Positions 24,629-33,788 of a stretch of 56,468 nt of DNA are shown one piece after another. Source of the stretch: Aneurinibacillus tyrosinisolvens. GTDB taxonomy: Bacteria; Bacillota; Bacilli; Aneurinibacillales; Aneurinibacillaceae. The notes beneath the pieces were generated by a model that saw only the letters and a program-made list of their open reading frames with translations, made no database searches and was not told where the DNA came from. The DNA lies in assembly GCF_001015055.1 (NCBI RefSeq), contig NZ_BBWZ01000032.1, positions 1 through 56,468 of the forward strand, read 5' to 3'. The position numbers and the translations under genes are program-made. The first letter of the stretch is position 1, and each line of letters begins with the position of its first letter.

Positions 24629-24985
24629 ATGGTTAGTTTTTTTAGGAGTGTATTAACCAGGAGAGACAACAGACCAAAGACACTTCAAGTGTTACAGGGA
24701 GAAGCAAAGAAATTCCTCGCTGCACTCACAGGAAAGAAAGTAACGGTAACCGTAGAAACAAATAATGAAAAGAGAGAGTTCACGGGTATCTTAAAAAAGG
24801 TCTCTGCGGAAATTATGGGAACAAAACACCAGTGCCTTCATTTTTGCCTGGACATTAACACACAAAGTATCGGAACAATGGAAGTAAGTTCCATGTACGA
24901 AGAAGAAAATCAGGTGATTATTTTATGTGAACCGAATTATTCACAACCCGGCCATTATAATAAAGTAATCACCATCAAAAAATGA
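24629..24985 (+). CDS. Hypothetical protein under c-di-AMP riboswitch control
   Basis: 118-residue soluble protein, basic N-terminus (VSFFRSVLTRRDNRPKTLQ) then alternating short strands (GKKVTVTVETNNEKREFTGI, CLHFCLDINTQSIGTMEVSS, NQVIILCEPNY). I do not recognise the family; the pattern suggests a small beta-barrel, perhaps SH3- or Sm-like. Known ydaO-class targets are potassium transporters, cell-wall hydrolases and osmolyte systems, so this protein may serve cell-wall or osmotic homeostasis. It stands alone: the next gene follows 99 bp later with its own GAGGAGG site. Confidence 0.7.
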   Translation: MVSFFRSVLTRRDNRPKTLQVLQGEAKKFLAALTGKKVTVTVETNNEKREFTGILKKVSAEIMGTKHQCLHFCLDINTQSIGTMEVSSMYEEENQVIILCEPNYSQPGHYNKVITIKK

Positions 24986-25084
24986 CCGATCATTTCACCC
25001 CCCTGTACATTTACGGCGGGGTTGTTTATTGGCTGCCGGCCAGGGGTAAAAACACTACATACAGCTTGCTGAGGAGGTAATGGA

Positions 25085-25504
25085 ATGCAAACAGCAATGA
25101 CAATTGGGGTATCCATCATCGCCATCGCCATGGCTGTGCTTACCGTTTATATGGTTATCTTTTTTAAGAATTTGATTCCTTTGGTGAAGCACGCGGATGA
25201 CACGGTGCAGCAGGTCCAGGGCAATCTTAATCGCCTGATGGCCAGCGTAGATATTTCCCTCAGCGAAATCAACCGGATTTCAGGTGACATCGCTGAAAAA
25301 ATGGATAAGCTGGACAGCAGCTTTGAGGCGGTTGACTCCATCGGAAGGGGGGTTACCCTTGCATCAGAAAGCCTGCAGGATAAAGTATTGAAGAAAGATA
25401 TGAAGTGGACAGATAAGATGAGTGAGTGGACCGCAGCAGGTTTTAGCATTTACCAGGGGATTGATAAGCTGCGTAAAAAGACACCCCTCCGTACAACGAA
25501 ATAG
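25085..25504 (+). CDS. DUF948-family membrane-anchored protein
   Basis: 139 residues. One N-terminal membrane helix (about 5-28), then a long coiled-coil region (VKHADDTVQQVQGNLNRLMA, a Lys/Asp-rich helix to about 100), as in the DUF948 (YtxG/YoxC) family, general-stress-associated in Bacillus. The C-terminus is basic. GAGGAGG precedes the ATG. Role unknown; probably structural at the membrane. Confidence 0.8.
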   Translation: MQTAMTIGVSIIAIAMAVLTVYMVIFFKNLIPLVKHADDTVQQVQGNLNRLMASVDISLSEINRISGDIAEKMDKLDSSFEAVDSIGRGVTLASESLQDKVLKKDMKWTDKMSEWTAAGFSIYQGIDKLRKKTPLRTTK

Positions 25505-25509
25505 GCTGA

Positions 25510-25551
25510 AAAAGACTCCCTGTTCTCGAGCAGGGAGTCTTTTTCTTTTCT
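25510..25551 (+). terminator. Rho-independent terminator
   Basis: AAAGACTCCCTG ... CAGGGAGTCTTT stem followed by TTCTTTTC. Confidence 0.85.
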
Positions 25552-25745
25552 CATATTAATGTATACAGCCAGGAGAGGAAACAAAACATAAGAAGGGCAA
25601 ATGAAAAACAACAAAATAATCTGAATAATGGAGCATTCCAGCGAAAAATGAGGATTAAGGGTAAAAAACAACGTTTATATTGTATAACAGGTTTTTGATT
25701 AATATTCACTGTTATATTACAATGAAAAAAAAGGAGGCGTCAGCT

Positions 25746-25883
25746 ATGCAACCAGTTTCTGAATTCTACAACAACCTTCCCAGGAAAAGCTGTGCTCACT
25801 GCGGTGCGGTTATGTCTGAGCAAGCAGAATCTTACAAAACAAGCTGTGATGAGTGTGAGGCTAAGAACAACTATCCCGCGTAA
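25746..25883 (+). CDS. YhfH-family zinc-ribbon mini-protein
   Basis: 45-residue protein with two CxxC knuckles (CAHC and CDEC) and the family opening VSEFYNNLPRKSCAHCG. YhfH-type proteins are common in Bacillales, function unknown. The ATG at 25746 follows an AAGGAGG site; the open frame upstream to 25680 is not needed. Confidence 0.75.
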   Translation: MQPVSEFYNNLPRKSCAHCGAVMSEQAESYKTSCDECEAKNNYPA

Positions 25884-25912
25884 GCGAGCAAAGAAAACAA
25901 TATGAGAACGAA

Positions 25913-25951
25913 TAAGCACCTTCCTGCGCTGGGGAGGTGCTTTATTTTTGG
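25913..25951 (+). terminator. Rho-independent terminator
   Basis: AGCACCTTCC ... GGGAGGTGCT stem then TTATTTTTG. Confidence 0.75.
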
Positions 25952-25991
25952 GTATATAAAAGGTAAGGCAAATATGGAAAAGAGGTGTATT

Positions 25992-26210
25992 ATGTATAAT
26001 AAGACGGTAGGTTCCTTGCAATCTGATATTATGCAGCAGGTCAAGCGCTGGTTTCCCTCCTGGCAGCCGTCATACGAACAACTCGAAGGCTTTATTTACG
26101 GCTATGTGCAAAACTGTGATCCAACGTCCCCACTGTCTGAGAAAAAACTGTTTGCCCGGGAACTAGTCCCGCGGATTTATGAGGAGCTTCATAAAAACAA
26201 TGTGATGTAG
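25992..26210 (+). CDS. Hypothetical small protein, 72 residues
   Basis: Soluble, helical product (WFPSWQPSYEQLEGFIYGYV; LFARELVPRIYEELHKN). No family recognised. I prefer ATG 25992 with GAGGTG just upstream over the in-frame ATG at 25974. It precedes the trpS promoter. Confidence 0.55.
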   Translation: MYNKTVGSLQSDIMQQVKRWFPSWQPSYEQLEGFIYGYVQNCDPTSPLSEKKLFARELVPRIYEELHKNNVM

Positions 26211-26216
26211 CCGCTC

Positions 26217-26245
26217 TTGAAAAACGCTGTTATTTCAGATATGAT
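26217..26245 (+). promoter_or_regulatory. Sigma-A-type promoter of trpS
   Basis: TTGAAA at 26217-26222, 17-bp spacer, TATGAT at 26240-26245. Confidence 0.7.
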
Positions 26246-26254
26246 AATGTCAAT

Positions 26255-26495
26255 TATACGTAATATCAGCAATGAGGAAGAATAGTAAGCGGACAAGACG
26301 TTACAGAGAGCCGGAGGAGCTGCGAATCCGGTACGTGCTTCCCGGCTGAATGGGCTTCTAAGCTCCACGCTGAACAATAAAGTAGGCGCTGGCGGATTTC
26401 CTGCCGTTATCAGGAATGGAGTGAACCGGCATAACCGGTTAATTAGGGTGGCACCACGGTCCTTCGTCCCTTGCGGATGGAGGGCTTTTTCTATT
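26255..26495 (+). promoter_or_regulatory. T-box leader (tryptophan type)
   Basis: The T-box sequence AGGGTGGCACCACGG is at 26445-26459, followed by a terminator stem and TTTTT at about 26486. The leader before it has the Stem I elements, including an AGAGAGCCGG region and a loop GAATGGGCTTCTAAGCTCC whose TGG (26351-26353) is the likely tryptophan specifier. Uncharged tRNA-Trp would stabilise the antiterminator and switch on trpS. Confidence 0.9.
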
Positions 26496-26515
26496 TATCT
26501 AAAGGAGTGGTATAA

Positions 26516-27502
<987 letters not shown>

Positions 27503-27506
27503 TAAA

Positions 27507-27552
27507 AAAGAAGCGGGGATCGTTCATGTAAACTTCCCCGCTTCTTTCTTTA
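27507..27552. terminator. Bidirectional terminator
   Basis: AAAGAAGCGGGGA ... TCCCCGCTTCTTT stem between convergent trpS and the enoyl-CoA hydratase gene. Confidence 0.8.
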
Positions 27553-28350
27553 TTCCCCTTTGAATTCAGGCTTTCTCTTCTCACTAAACGCGTTCAGCGC
27601 CTCGATGCGATCGGTTGTCGGAATAATGACTTCATATGCTTTGGACTCGATTTTCAGGCCTGTTTTCAAATCGACCTCACAACCGTAATTAATCGCATAC
27701 TTGGCCTGAATAACTGCGAGCGGTCCGTTTTGCATAATCTCCTCGGCCAGTTCGGTGCATTTGGCAAGCAGGTTTTCTTTTGTCGCTACGCCGTTTAAAA
27801 TTTCCAGTGTTTCCGCTGTGGCCGCATCGATTTTTCGGGCGGTTAAAATAAGCTCTTTCGCTTTTCCCTTTCCAATGAGGCGCGGCAAGCGCTGCGTTCC
27901 TCCCGCTCCCGGAATGATGGCCCAGCTTACCTCGGTCATGCCAAGCTTCGCTGTATCAGCCGCATAGCGGAAATCACAGGCAAGCGCCAGTTCAAATCCG
28001 CCGCCAAAACAAAAACCATTGATTGCGGCGATTGTCGGCTGTGGAAGCTCTTCTACCTGATCGAATACCGAGCGGATTTTATGGATGAAGCTGCGCACCT
28101 GCGCCTCAGTCATTGTTCGTCTTTCTTTCAGGTCCGCACCGGTGCTGAATGATCGGTCACCGGCCCCTGTAAAAATAACGACCCGCACCTCTTTATCAAA
28201 CCGAATCTGTTCAAGCGCTCGTTCAAGCTGTGCGAGCATATCCATATCGAAGCAGTTTAAATCATCAGGGCGGTTTAACGTCACGAGAGCCAGATGTCCT
28301 TCTCTTGTAAGCGAAATTTTATTTTCTACATTTGTTTGCGTCGTATCCAT
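27550..28350 (-). CDS. Enoyl-CoA hydratase/isomerase-family protein
   Basis: 266-residue crotonase-fold enzyme. Both hydratase glutamates can be placed: one in FGGGFELALACD, the other in GMTEVSWAIIPGAGG; the oxyanion-hole loop is SFSTGADLKERR. It should hydrate 2-enoyl-CoA in fatty-acid or branched-chain catabolism. The C-terminus ends AFSEKRKPEFKG, the usual crotonase ending. Start ATG 28350 follows GAGGAGGGAA. It is not next to other beta-oxidation genes. Confidence 0.88.
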   Translation of the reverse strand: MDTTQTNVENKISLTREGHLALVTLNRPDDLNCFDMDMLAQLERALEQIRFDKEVRVVIFTGAGDRSFSTGADLKERRTMTEAQVRSFIHKIRSVFDQVEELPQPTIAAINGFCFGGGFELALACDFRYAADTAKLGMTEVSWAIIPGAGGTQRLPRLIGKGKAKELILTARKIDAATAETLEILNGVATKENLLAKCTELAEEIMQNGPLAVIQAKYAINYGCEVDLKTGLKIESKAYEVIIPTTDRIEALNAFSEKRKPEFKGE

Positions 28351-28407
28351 AAGTTCCCTCCTCTTCTGTTCTGCGATCCTTCTATATATGGTTAAAAAGC
28401 TCTATAT

Positions 28408-28833
28408 CTAAGAGATGATGACTTTCCATTTCGCGGCCCAGGAAACACCTTCCTTAACCCAGTGTTCCACCGCTTTTACTTTCTCGGCTTCAATTCCGAG
28501 CGATTGTGCGATTAAATAAACCGTCCCGGTTTCTTCTTCCGTGATGTCTTTGTCGAGTGCTGCAAGCTTAAACATCTTTCTAATGAGCATAAGCTTATCT
28601 TCCCGCGACAAATAAGGGCTTACCTCTTCTGCCAGATCTGCCGGTTTCTTCGGATTTTCTATATCATCGTGGAAAATTTGGCGTTCGCGCACAGTGAAGA
28701 TATCAAGGTTTACCTGGTGAAAAATTCTCTCCTTCTCTGATTCATCCAGATATCCGTCGGCCTGCGCAACGCATATAAGAAGGCGGATCTCATACAGTTT
28801 TGGATGCTCCGCCGCATCCACCATTTCATTCAT
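28408..28833 (-). CDS. TerB-like helical protein
   Basis: 141-residue acidic protein of the TerB-like fold: EIRLLICVAQADGYLDESEK (first conserved helix with Asp/Glu metal-like ligands) and LFKLAALDKDITEEE-like second half. TerB proteins belong to the tellurite-resistance/stress repertoire, but isolated copies have unknown roles. Start at ATG 28833 behind AAAGGAGGACC; the TTG at 28836 is less likely. Confidence 0.65.
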   Translation of the reverse strand: MNEMVDAAEHPKLYEIRLLICVAQADGYLDESEKERIFHQVNLDIFTVRERQIFHDDIENPKKPADLAEEVSPYLSREDKLMLIRKMFKLAALDKDITEEETGTVYLIAQSLGIEAEKVKAVEHWVKEGVSWAAKWKVIIS

Positions 28834-28934
28834 CAAAGAAGGTCCTCCTTTATTGAAAACGCTTTTATTTTATTATAGCACGTTTTCAATGTTAAATTGG
28901 TGTCTAATTCGTAACCTTTTCCCTTACATGGAAC

Positions 28935-28975
28935 GCAGAAAGGGGGCTTCCCACCGGGAAGCCCCCTTTCTCACT
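28935..28975. terminator. Rho-independent terminator
   Basis: AGAAAGGGGGCTTCCC ... GGGAAGCCCCCTTTCT stem, 3' of the minus-strand YvrJ gene. Confidence 0.8.
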
Positions 28976-29122
28976 CTATTCCTTCATTAAATGAATGCTT
29001 TGTGACAATTGGGCAATGGAGCCGGTCAATTGTTCAAGGCGGGACTCAATGCGGATTAATAGATACAGAGTGACAGCTACGGGAAATCCAACATTGGAAA
29101 TCAGCGTAATCCACTCGTTCAT
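28976..29122 (-). CDS. YvrJ-family mini-membrane protein
   Basis: 48-residue product (MNEWITLISNVGFPVAVTLY, then LLIRIESRLEQ and an amphipathic end), one membrane helix. It matches the YvrJ family, which in Bacillales is encoded after DUF1659 and DUF2922 genes, as here. Function unknown. An AGGAGG site precedes the ATG at 29122. Confidence 0.8.
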   Translation of the reverse strand: MNEWITLISNVGFPVAVTLYLLIRIESRLEQLTGSIAQLSQSIHLMKE

Positions 29123-29142
29123 CTGCCTTCCTCCTTTCGCCT

Positions 29143-29358
29143 TTAGCTCAGAGGAATGTCCGTCACTGCATGGTCAACTACACGCACCGCTTTTTTAGCA
29201 GTGAATGCCCCTGTGTTTGTCTCAAATACATTCCGGGCGATAATCAAATCCATTACGCTGTTAATCTCCGTCTGGTTCACCGGCAGTACAGGCTCCGGAA
29301 CGCTCAGCCGAGCTGAACCACCTCCTGCTGTTGTAAAGACAAGCTCTAACGTTTTCAT
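29143..29358 (-). CDS. DUF2922-family protein
   Basis: 71 residues: MKTLELVFTTAGGGSARLSV, then DLIIARNVFETNTG and the closing VDHAVTDIPL. Standard DUF2922 length. Middle gene of the DUF1659-DUF2922-YvrJ set. Function unknown. Confidence 0.8.
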   Translation of the reverse strand: MKTLELVFTTAGGGSARLSVPEPVLPVNQTEINSVMDLIIARNVFETNTGAFTAKKAVRVVDHAVTDIPLS

Positions 29359-29392
29359 CTATGCTCCCCCTTTCCCTCTCTGGTATGCATCA

Positions 29393-29618
29393 TTACGCAA
29401 GACCAATTTCTGTTTGGACCGTCTGTTCGACCCCGGCGAACGGCAAGGACTGAAGCCCGGATAATGCAGCTGCAATGTCGTAAATATCTTGCTGTACCGC
29501 ATCTTTTTTTAACATTTCCGTACGTTTTTCGCTTCAGCTTCGGTTTTCCTTTCTCGTCTGTTCCATCCTGTAACACAAGCGCCATCTGGTTTGACTTCGC
29601 TACGCTAACTACTGCCAT
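29393..29618 (-). pseudogene. DUF1659-family protein with a +1 frameshift in an A7 run
   Basis: The start MAVVSVAKSNQMALVLQDGT, then KGKPKLKRKTYGNVK matches DUF1659. After a run of seven A (T on the plus strand, about 29504-29510) the proper frame continues one base over as KKDAVQQDIYDIAAALSGLQ to a TAA at 29393-29395. With six A the gene would be intact. The run could be a sequencing error, a real frameshift, or a site of RNA polymerase slippage. It is the first gene of the trio. Confidence 0.7.
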
Positions 29619-30214
29619 CTTCTCCCCTCCCTTCCTGTTTAAACGGCTTCATTGAGCCGTTCTACTCTATTATTCCGTGTAAGTTTCCAGCGGCGGGACA
29701 ACCTTGTTCTTTTTCAATAATTTTATTTTTTTCGGAAATATTTAGGATAAAAGTAACTTTAACGAATTTAAAAGAAGCCTTATACAATTAATTGTTTAAA
29801 AGTTGATTTTTGACCAAAAGAAAAACCACCCGTGATAAGAGCGGTTAATTTAACTATCGATTCTCGTTAGCTCAATACCATGTTTCACTAACCTAACATT
29901 ATCGAAAAGTGAAAGATTTGACATGCTGCTCCACTCCTTGTTTTGAAATCCTCCCCTATGTTACACCTTATCAATCGATAAATAAAATGAACGATTATTT
30001 CAAATCCATATTGGCTCTTTTCACCACACCAATACTTTGAAGATAATAAAAGAACCTGCACTAATGACAACTCGTAGATGGAGGGAGAAATGTTACGGCG
30101 GCACTGAAAATTCCCGAATTTTAACATATTATTTATTTAAGACGCCAATAAACTTAACAATTCAGCTATAGAATAATAAGTAAATTAATTTATTTTTTAT
30201 TAGGGGGAATTAGT
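29619..30214. other. Intergenic, no supported gene
   Basis: AT-rich. Holds the upstream region of the DUF1659 trio and of the metallophosphoesterase gene. A weak inverted repeat AACCACCCGTG ... GAGCGGTT lies at about 29823-29848. The open frame on the minus strand at 29888-30127 has no ribosome binding site and no family resemblance. Confidence 0.5.
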
Positions 30215-31369
30215 GTGAAAAAGAGTAAGATCGCTATTGCTGTGGTCGTCACTTGCAGTTTGATGGTTTCTGCCATTGGATATGTTTCCGCAACAACGCC
30301 ACAACATTCTAAAGAGTCTCAAAATCAAGATAAAAAGTCTGAAAAGCAGGACGAGCTATTGTTTACATTTTCATCTGTAGGGGATGATAGAGCAGATGAT
30401 CCTTCCAAATTGCCTGGTTTGTCTAAACAGGATTACAAATGGTTGGTTAACAGTAAGGCGACTCAGCGAATGATGAGGGAAATGCACCAACAAAAAACCA
30501 ATATGCTTTTCTTTAACGGTGATATGATCATGGGATACACACCTAATTCCAATACTGATGTATTGAATAGGCAATATGCTTTCTGGCGTGGCATGATGTC
30601 GTACATGTTTGAAAACGGCACTTATGTGTTTCCTGTTCCAGGCAATCATGAAGTACAGGATAAATATACGGATGAGAAAGGTAAAACTGTGAAAAAGGCG
30701 ACTGTTGCCAACGAAAATACTTGGAGAGACAACATGGGCGACATTATCATCGATCAAGAACGGTTTAAACAGATCAACGGTCAAGATGTTAGTGCTTTCG
30801 ATCCAAATAATGTCCCACAGTTGGGAACTTCAGACAAAGTCACTAGCGATCAAAAACAGCTAGACTATTCGTTTGATTACAAAGGTACTCATTTTGCGGT
30901 TATTAATACGGATCCTTCAGGAAATGATTCCCATGCACCAACAGCCTGGTTAGAACAAGATTTGGCGGCTGCTCAAAAACGCGGAGTGAAACACGTTTTC
31001 GTATTCGGACATAAAATGGCCTCTACATATTTATATGATAACACAGCATCAGCAGCCGGCGGTTTAGATGCGTACCCGGAAGAAGCTAAAGCGTTCTGGA
31101 ATGTTATCGAAAAATACAAAGCTACTTATTTCAGTGGTCATGAACATATTTTCAATGTGAGCCAACCGTTCGGCGGTAAAGCATATCAAGTGTTGGTAGG
31201 TTCCGGAGGATCACCATTTGAATCCGATCATGCAACAGGCAAAGCATCCGACCGCATGTACTCATGGGTTACTGTCAAAGTATATCAAAGCGGTAAAGTC
31301 CATATTGACGCATATGGTTTTGATGAAAATTACGGTCCAACAAAAGTAATCAAAAGTTGGAATCTATAA
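30215..31369 (+). CDS. Secreted calcineurin-like metallophosphoesterase
   Basis: 384 residues. A Sec signal peptide (basic MKKSK, hydrophobic stretch, cleavage near SATT) leads to a Lys/Gln-rich spacer, then the phosphoesterase fold: GDDRADD (metal motif I), FFNGDMIMG (motif II), VPGNHEVQD (motif III, GNHE), VFGHKMAS and FSGHEHIFN (GHxH). It should hydrolyse phosphate esters outside the membrane; the substrate is unknown. The start is a GTG after AGGGGGAA. AT-rich codon usage differs from the neighbours, so recent transfer is possible. Confidence 0.88.
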   Translation: MKKSKIAIAVVVTCSLMVSAIGYVSATTPQHSKESQNQDKKSEKQDELLFTFSSVGDDRADDPSKLPGLSKQDYKWLVNSKATQRMMREMHQQKTNMLFFNGDMIMGYTPNSNTDVLNRQYAFWRGMMSYMFENGTYVFPVPGNHEVQDKYTDEKGKTVKKATVANENTWRDNMGDIIIDQERFKQINGQDVSAFDPNNVPQLGTSDKVTSDQKQLDYSFDYKGTHFAVINTDPSGNDSHAPTAWLEQDLAAAQKRGVKHVFVFGHKMASTYLYDNTASAAGGLDAYPEEAKAFWNVIEKYKATYFSGHEHIFNVSQPFGGKAYQVLVGSGGSPFESDHATGKASDRMYSWVTVKVYQSGKVHIDAYGFDENYGPTKVIKSWNL

Positions 31370-31394
31370 CCCAACTGGACAAGAAGGAATAGAC

Positions 31395-31425
31395 AAAAAC
31401 GGCTCTTATTGAGCCGTTTTTTACG
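31395..31425 (+). terminator. Rho-independent terminator
   Basis: AAACGGCTC ... GAGCCGTTTT stem with T run, 28 bp after the metallophosphoesterase stop. Confidence 0.85.
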
Positions 31426-31448
31426 CTATTTATGTTAAGTAATACTTT

Positions 31449-31690
31449 ATGAGAACGTTCATACTCCTTAAGCTTCCCGTTAACCCGTATATCGTGCTGG
31501 AATTTGAAACCAGGATTATGGATGAGACAATCACGCTGCCTGGCTATCTTGTGAGAAGAAACAAGCAGGAAAAAGAGCTGTATGAATATGGGGTGAAATT
31601 CTGTTTTGAGGAATATGAGCAGATGTATCTTACGAAGCTGTTGAATGATATGACGATCCGCCTGCCAGCGCATAATAAAAGAGGGGCAAA
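31449..31690 (+). pseudogene. PilZ-domain fragment (N-terminus missing)
   Basis: The frame reads NPYIVLEFETRIMDETITLP, GYLVRRNKQEKELYEYGVKF and YLTKLLNDMTIRL, matching the second half of a PilZ (c-di-GMP receptor) domain. The RxxxR and DxSxxG motifs that bind c-di-GMP would lie upstream and are absent; an in-frame stop occurs before the ATG. The frame then runs on into sequence antisense to the PAP2 gene, up to 31874. A remnant of a former gene next to the terminator. Confidence 0.6.
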
Positions 31691-31699
31691 GCCCCCCTT

Positions 31700-32572
31700 C
31701 TACTTCCGGTTTTGCAAGATTGATATTGAAGTCCGCAATACGGGCGCCGTGGTCCGGGGCGCCCTCTTTCTCCTCCGTTCCAGGCGCACAAGCATATACG
31801 GAGCCAGTTTATTGGCAAGCGTATACAATGCCCATCCAAGAACGAGTCCACCCAGGACATCGATAACCCAGTGAATGCGCAAATATAATGTAGTAAATAT
31901 AATAAGCGCACCATATATTCCCCATATGGCTGCGAAGCTCCGGCTTTCCCGCCTCGCAAGAAGCATGCAGGAAAAAGCGACGGATGTATGAAGGCTTGGA
32001 AAACAGTTTTTTACGGAATAAGGGACATGCCCCCAGTTGTAACCCATAGTCGACCAAACTTCATGGACATTCAAGAACAGGTAAAAAGGAAGCGCGATTA
32101 CCCCGTGAACAAACCAGTTAACAAATAGCAGCCGGACGAGCATCTGCCGGTTCGCCGTCGCGAATGCGTATACAGCATAAATTAAATAGATGCCGATAAA
32201 TCCAATTGTATAAATGTTGTAAAACGGGTCCGTTACGGTAAGTCCCCGAAACCAGAGAAAAGAACCATCATTATAGGGGATGGAAGCCATCCAGTGGTTC
32301 AAATCAGTATAAAACGGCTGCTTCTCTGCCCACCTGTGCAGCGCATCATTTGTTTTAAAAATAGAAGTCGAGAGCACTCCCATAAAACCTATGATAAGCA
32401 GCAGCCCTGCATTCGTATACCAGTCTTCCCTACCCGTATAAAGAATTCTCTCTTTAGCCCGTCTATCAACAGTTAGAGGGAGCAGGAGAAGAATGATAAA
32501 CAAGCTATTAAAACCGATTTCTATCGATATAACGGCTGCTATCAGTAGTACGAGAAAAAAGCGCGGATACAT
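31700..32572 (-). CDS. PAP2-superfamily membrane phosphatase
   Basis: 290-residue membrane protein with about six helices and the phosphatase motifs NCFPSLHTSVAF (catalytic His of motif 2) and LRIHWVIDVLGG (motif 3). The layout resembles the inositol-phosphoceramide-synthase-like branch of PAP2 proteins. The lipid substrate is unknown. A basic Arg-rich tail follows the last helix. Terminator-like GGGGCTTTGCCCC with T-run lies just past the stop. Intact, unlike the PAP2 copy at 8113-8519. Confidence 0.85.
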   Translation of the reverse strand: MYPRFFLVLLIAAVISIEIGFNSLFIILLLLPLTVDRRAKERILYTGREDWYTNAGLLLIIGFMGVLSTSIFKTNDALHRWAEKQPFYTDLNHWMASIPYNDGSFLWFRGLTVTDPFYNIYTIGFIGIYLIYAVYAFATANRQMLVRLLFVNWFVHGVIALPFYLFLNVHEVWSTMGYNWGHVPYSVKNCFPSLHTSVAFSCMLLARRESRSFAAIWGIYGALIIFTTLYLRIHWVIDVLGGLVLGWALYTLANKLAPYMLVRLERRRKRAPRTTAPVLRTSISILQNRK

Positions 32573-32638
32573 GCTGGTTCACCCTCTTCCAGACAGCTAT
32601 ATAATAAACAGTCATATAGCTACATACCGCGCATCCTT

Positions 32639-33526
32639 TTATTCCAAACTTCCTTTTCCTTCAAATAGCTCTCGCATTTGCTGAATACGGCCTGAATCAG
32701 TCAGCTGTTCGCGGAGGGCTGTCCGCAGCGTCAGGCGGCCAAGCTCCATATAGGAAGGGATGAGTTCGGGAGCAAGCTTAGCCATCGCTTTTATATGCTC
32801 CTGAACCGTTCCGGCATCCCCGCGGACAACAGGCCCTGTAAGCCCTCTGGCCGTTCCCTTCTCCTTTACATTCCGCAAACTCCCCTCGATGAGAGGAAGC
32901 AGCGATGAAAGCGCTTGTTCCTCTTGTATTCCTGCTGCACCCATTAAAGAAAGGGCATAATCAATCACGGCCGTCATCCCGTTCGATGCGATCGCCGCCG
33001 CTGCGTGATAGAGCGGCTTCTGTTCTGCCGTAATGACAAAGTACTCGTTACGTAAGTTCGTCAGCATAGCGGAAAGCTGTTCCGCCGCCGCCTGAGAACC
33101 CTCAACGCTGAACACTGTATGTTTGAGAGCGGCAGCTCCCGATCTGGCGTCCGCAAAGGATTGCAGCGGGTGAAGGGAAGCGATCCTCGCTCCCTGAAGC
33201 TGTAAAGGATGAAGAACGCCGGATGAGAGCGCTCCGCTCATGTGGAAAATAAGCTTCCCTTCCAGCACTGCTCCCGCTTCCCCGAGCCGGGAAACGACCG
33301 CAGGAATGGCATCATCCGCCGTTGTGATGCCAATCCAGTCGCTTTGCACCGCGAGCTGTTCCATTGAACTGAAAGCCTCGCAGTGGTAAGGAAACAGGCC
33401 AGCCGCTTGCCGCGCTTTGGCGGGCGTTCGATTATAGTAACCTGAAACTTGCTGCCCATTTTCCGCCAGGTAGAGCCCAAACGCTGTTCCCAGGCGCCCT
33501 GAGCCAATAAATCCGATCGTTGCCAC
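32639..33526 (-). CDS. DUF2520 Rossmann-fold oxidoreductase-like protein
   Basis: 295 residues. N-terminal NADP-binding motif IGFIGSGRLGTAFGLYLAEN, then HMSGALSSGVLHPLQ and ASLHPLQSFAD (Rossmann-like/DUF2520 motif) and a helical C-terminal domain. Related to ketopantoate-reductase-type dimers; reaction unknown. In many Bacillales it lies near panB/panC, not seen here. I chose the GTG at 33526 because GAGAGGGG lies 9 bp upstream; the longer frame to 33583 lacks a signal. Confidence 0.8.
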   Translation of the reverse strand: MATIGFIGSGRLGTAFGLYLAENGQQVSGYYNRTPAKARQAAGLFPYHCEAFSSMEQLAVQSDWIGITTADDAIPAVVSRLGEAGAVLEGKLIFHMSGALSSGVLHPLQLQGARIASLHPLQSFADARSGAAALKHTVFSVEGSQAAAEQLSAMLTNLRNEYFVITAEQKPLYHAAAAIASNGMTAVIDYALSLMGAAGIQEEQALSSLLPLIEGSLRNVKEKGTARGLTGPVVRGDAGTVQEHIKAMAKLAPELIPSYMELGRLTLRTALREQLTDSGRIQQMRELFEGKGSLE

Positions 33527-33788
33527 TTCTGCATTCCCCTCTCTCCGTCTTTTTCCAAACAGTATACCACTTAAACAGCTCACATGAATAAGGAAGAGAA
33601 AGTAGGGAAATTTTTTATAAAGCAGATTCTCCGATTTCCGCCTGCTAAACCGCGGATTAATTATTAGGTTTGTGTAAAATTTGTGATGTTCGCATTGTAA
33701 TTGGGTTAATTTTTAATTAAGATTTCAATATTCGACACGATTTGATAAAATAAGATTGTATGAAAAAAAATTCCGGAGGTTTTGTCGC

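Noticed and set aside
25678..25691. TTATATTGTATAAC upstream of the YhfH gene resembling the GntR palindrome
   Set aside because: Outer bases differ, it is 4.7 kb outside the block, and it may simply be a -10 region or chance AT-rich sequence.
29888..30127. Minus-strand open frame of 79 codons
   Set aside because: No ribosome binding site, unusual composition, no homologous motif.
31690..31874. Continuation of the PilZ fragment frame as coding sequence
   Set aside because: It is antisense to the well-supported PAP2 gene and loses PilZ similarity after about 31670.
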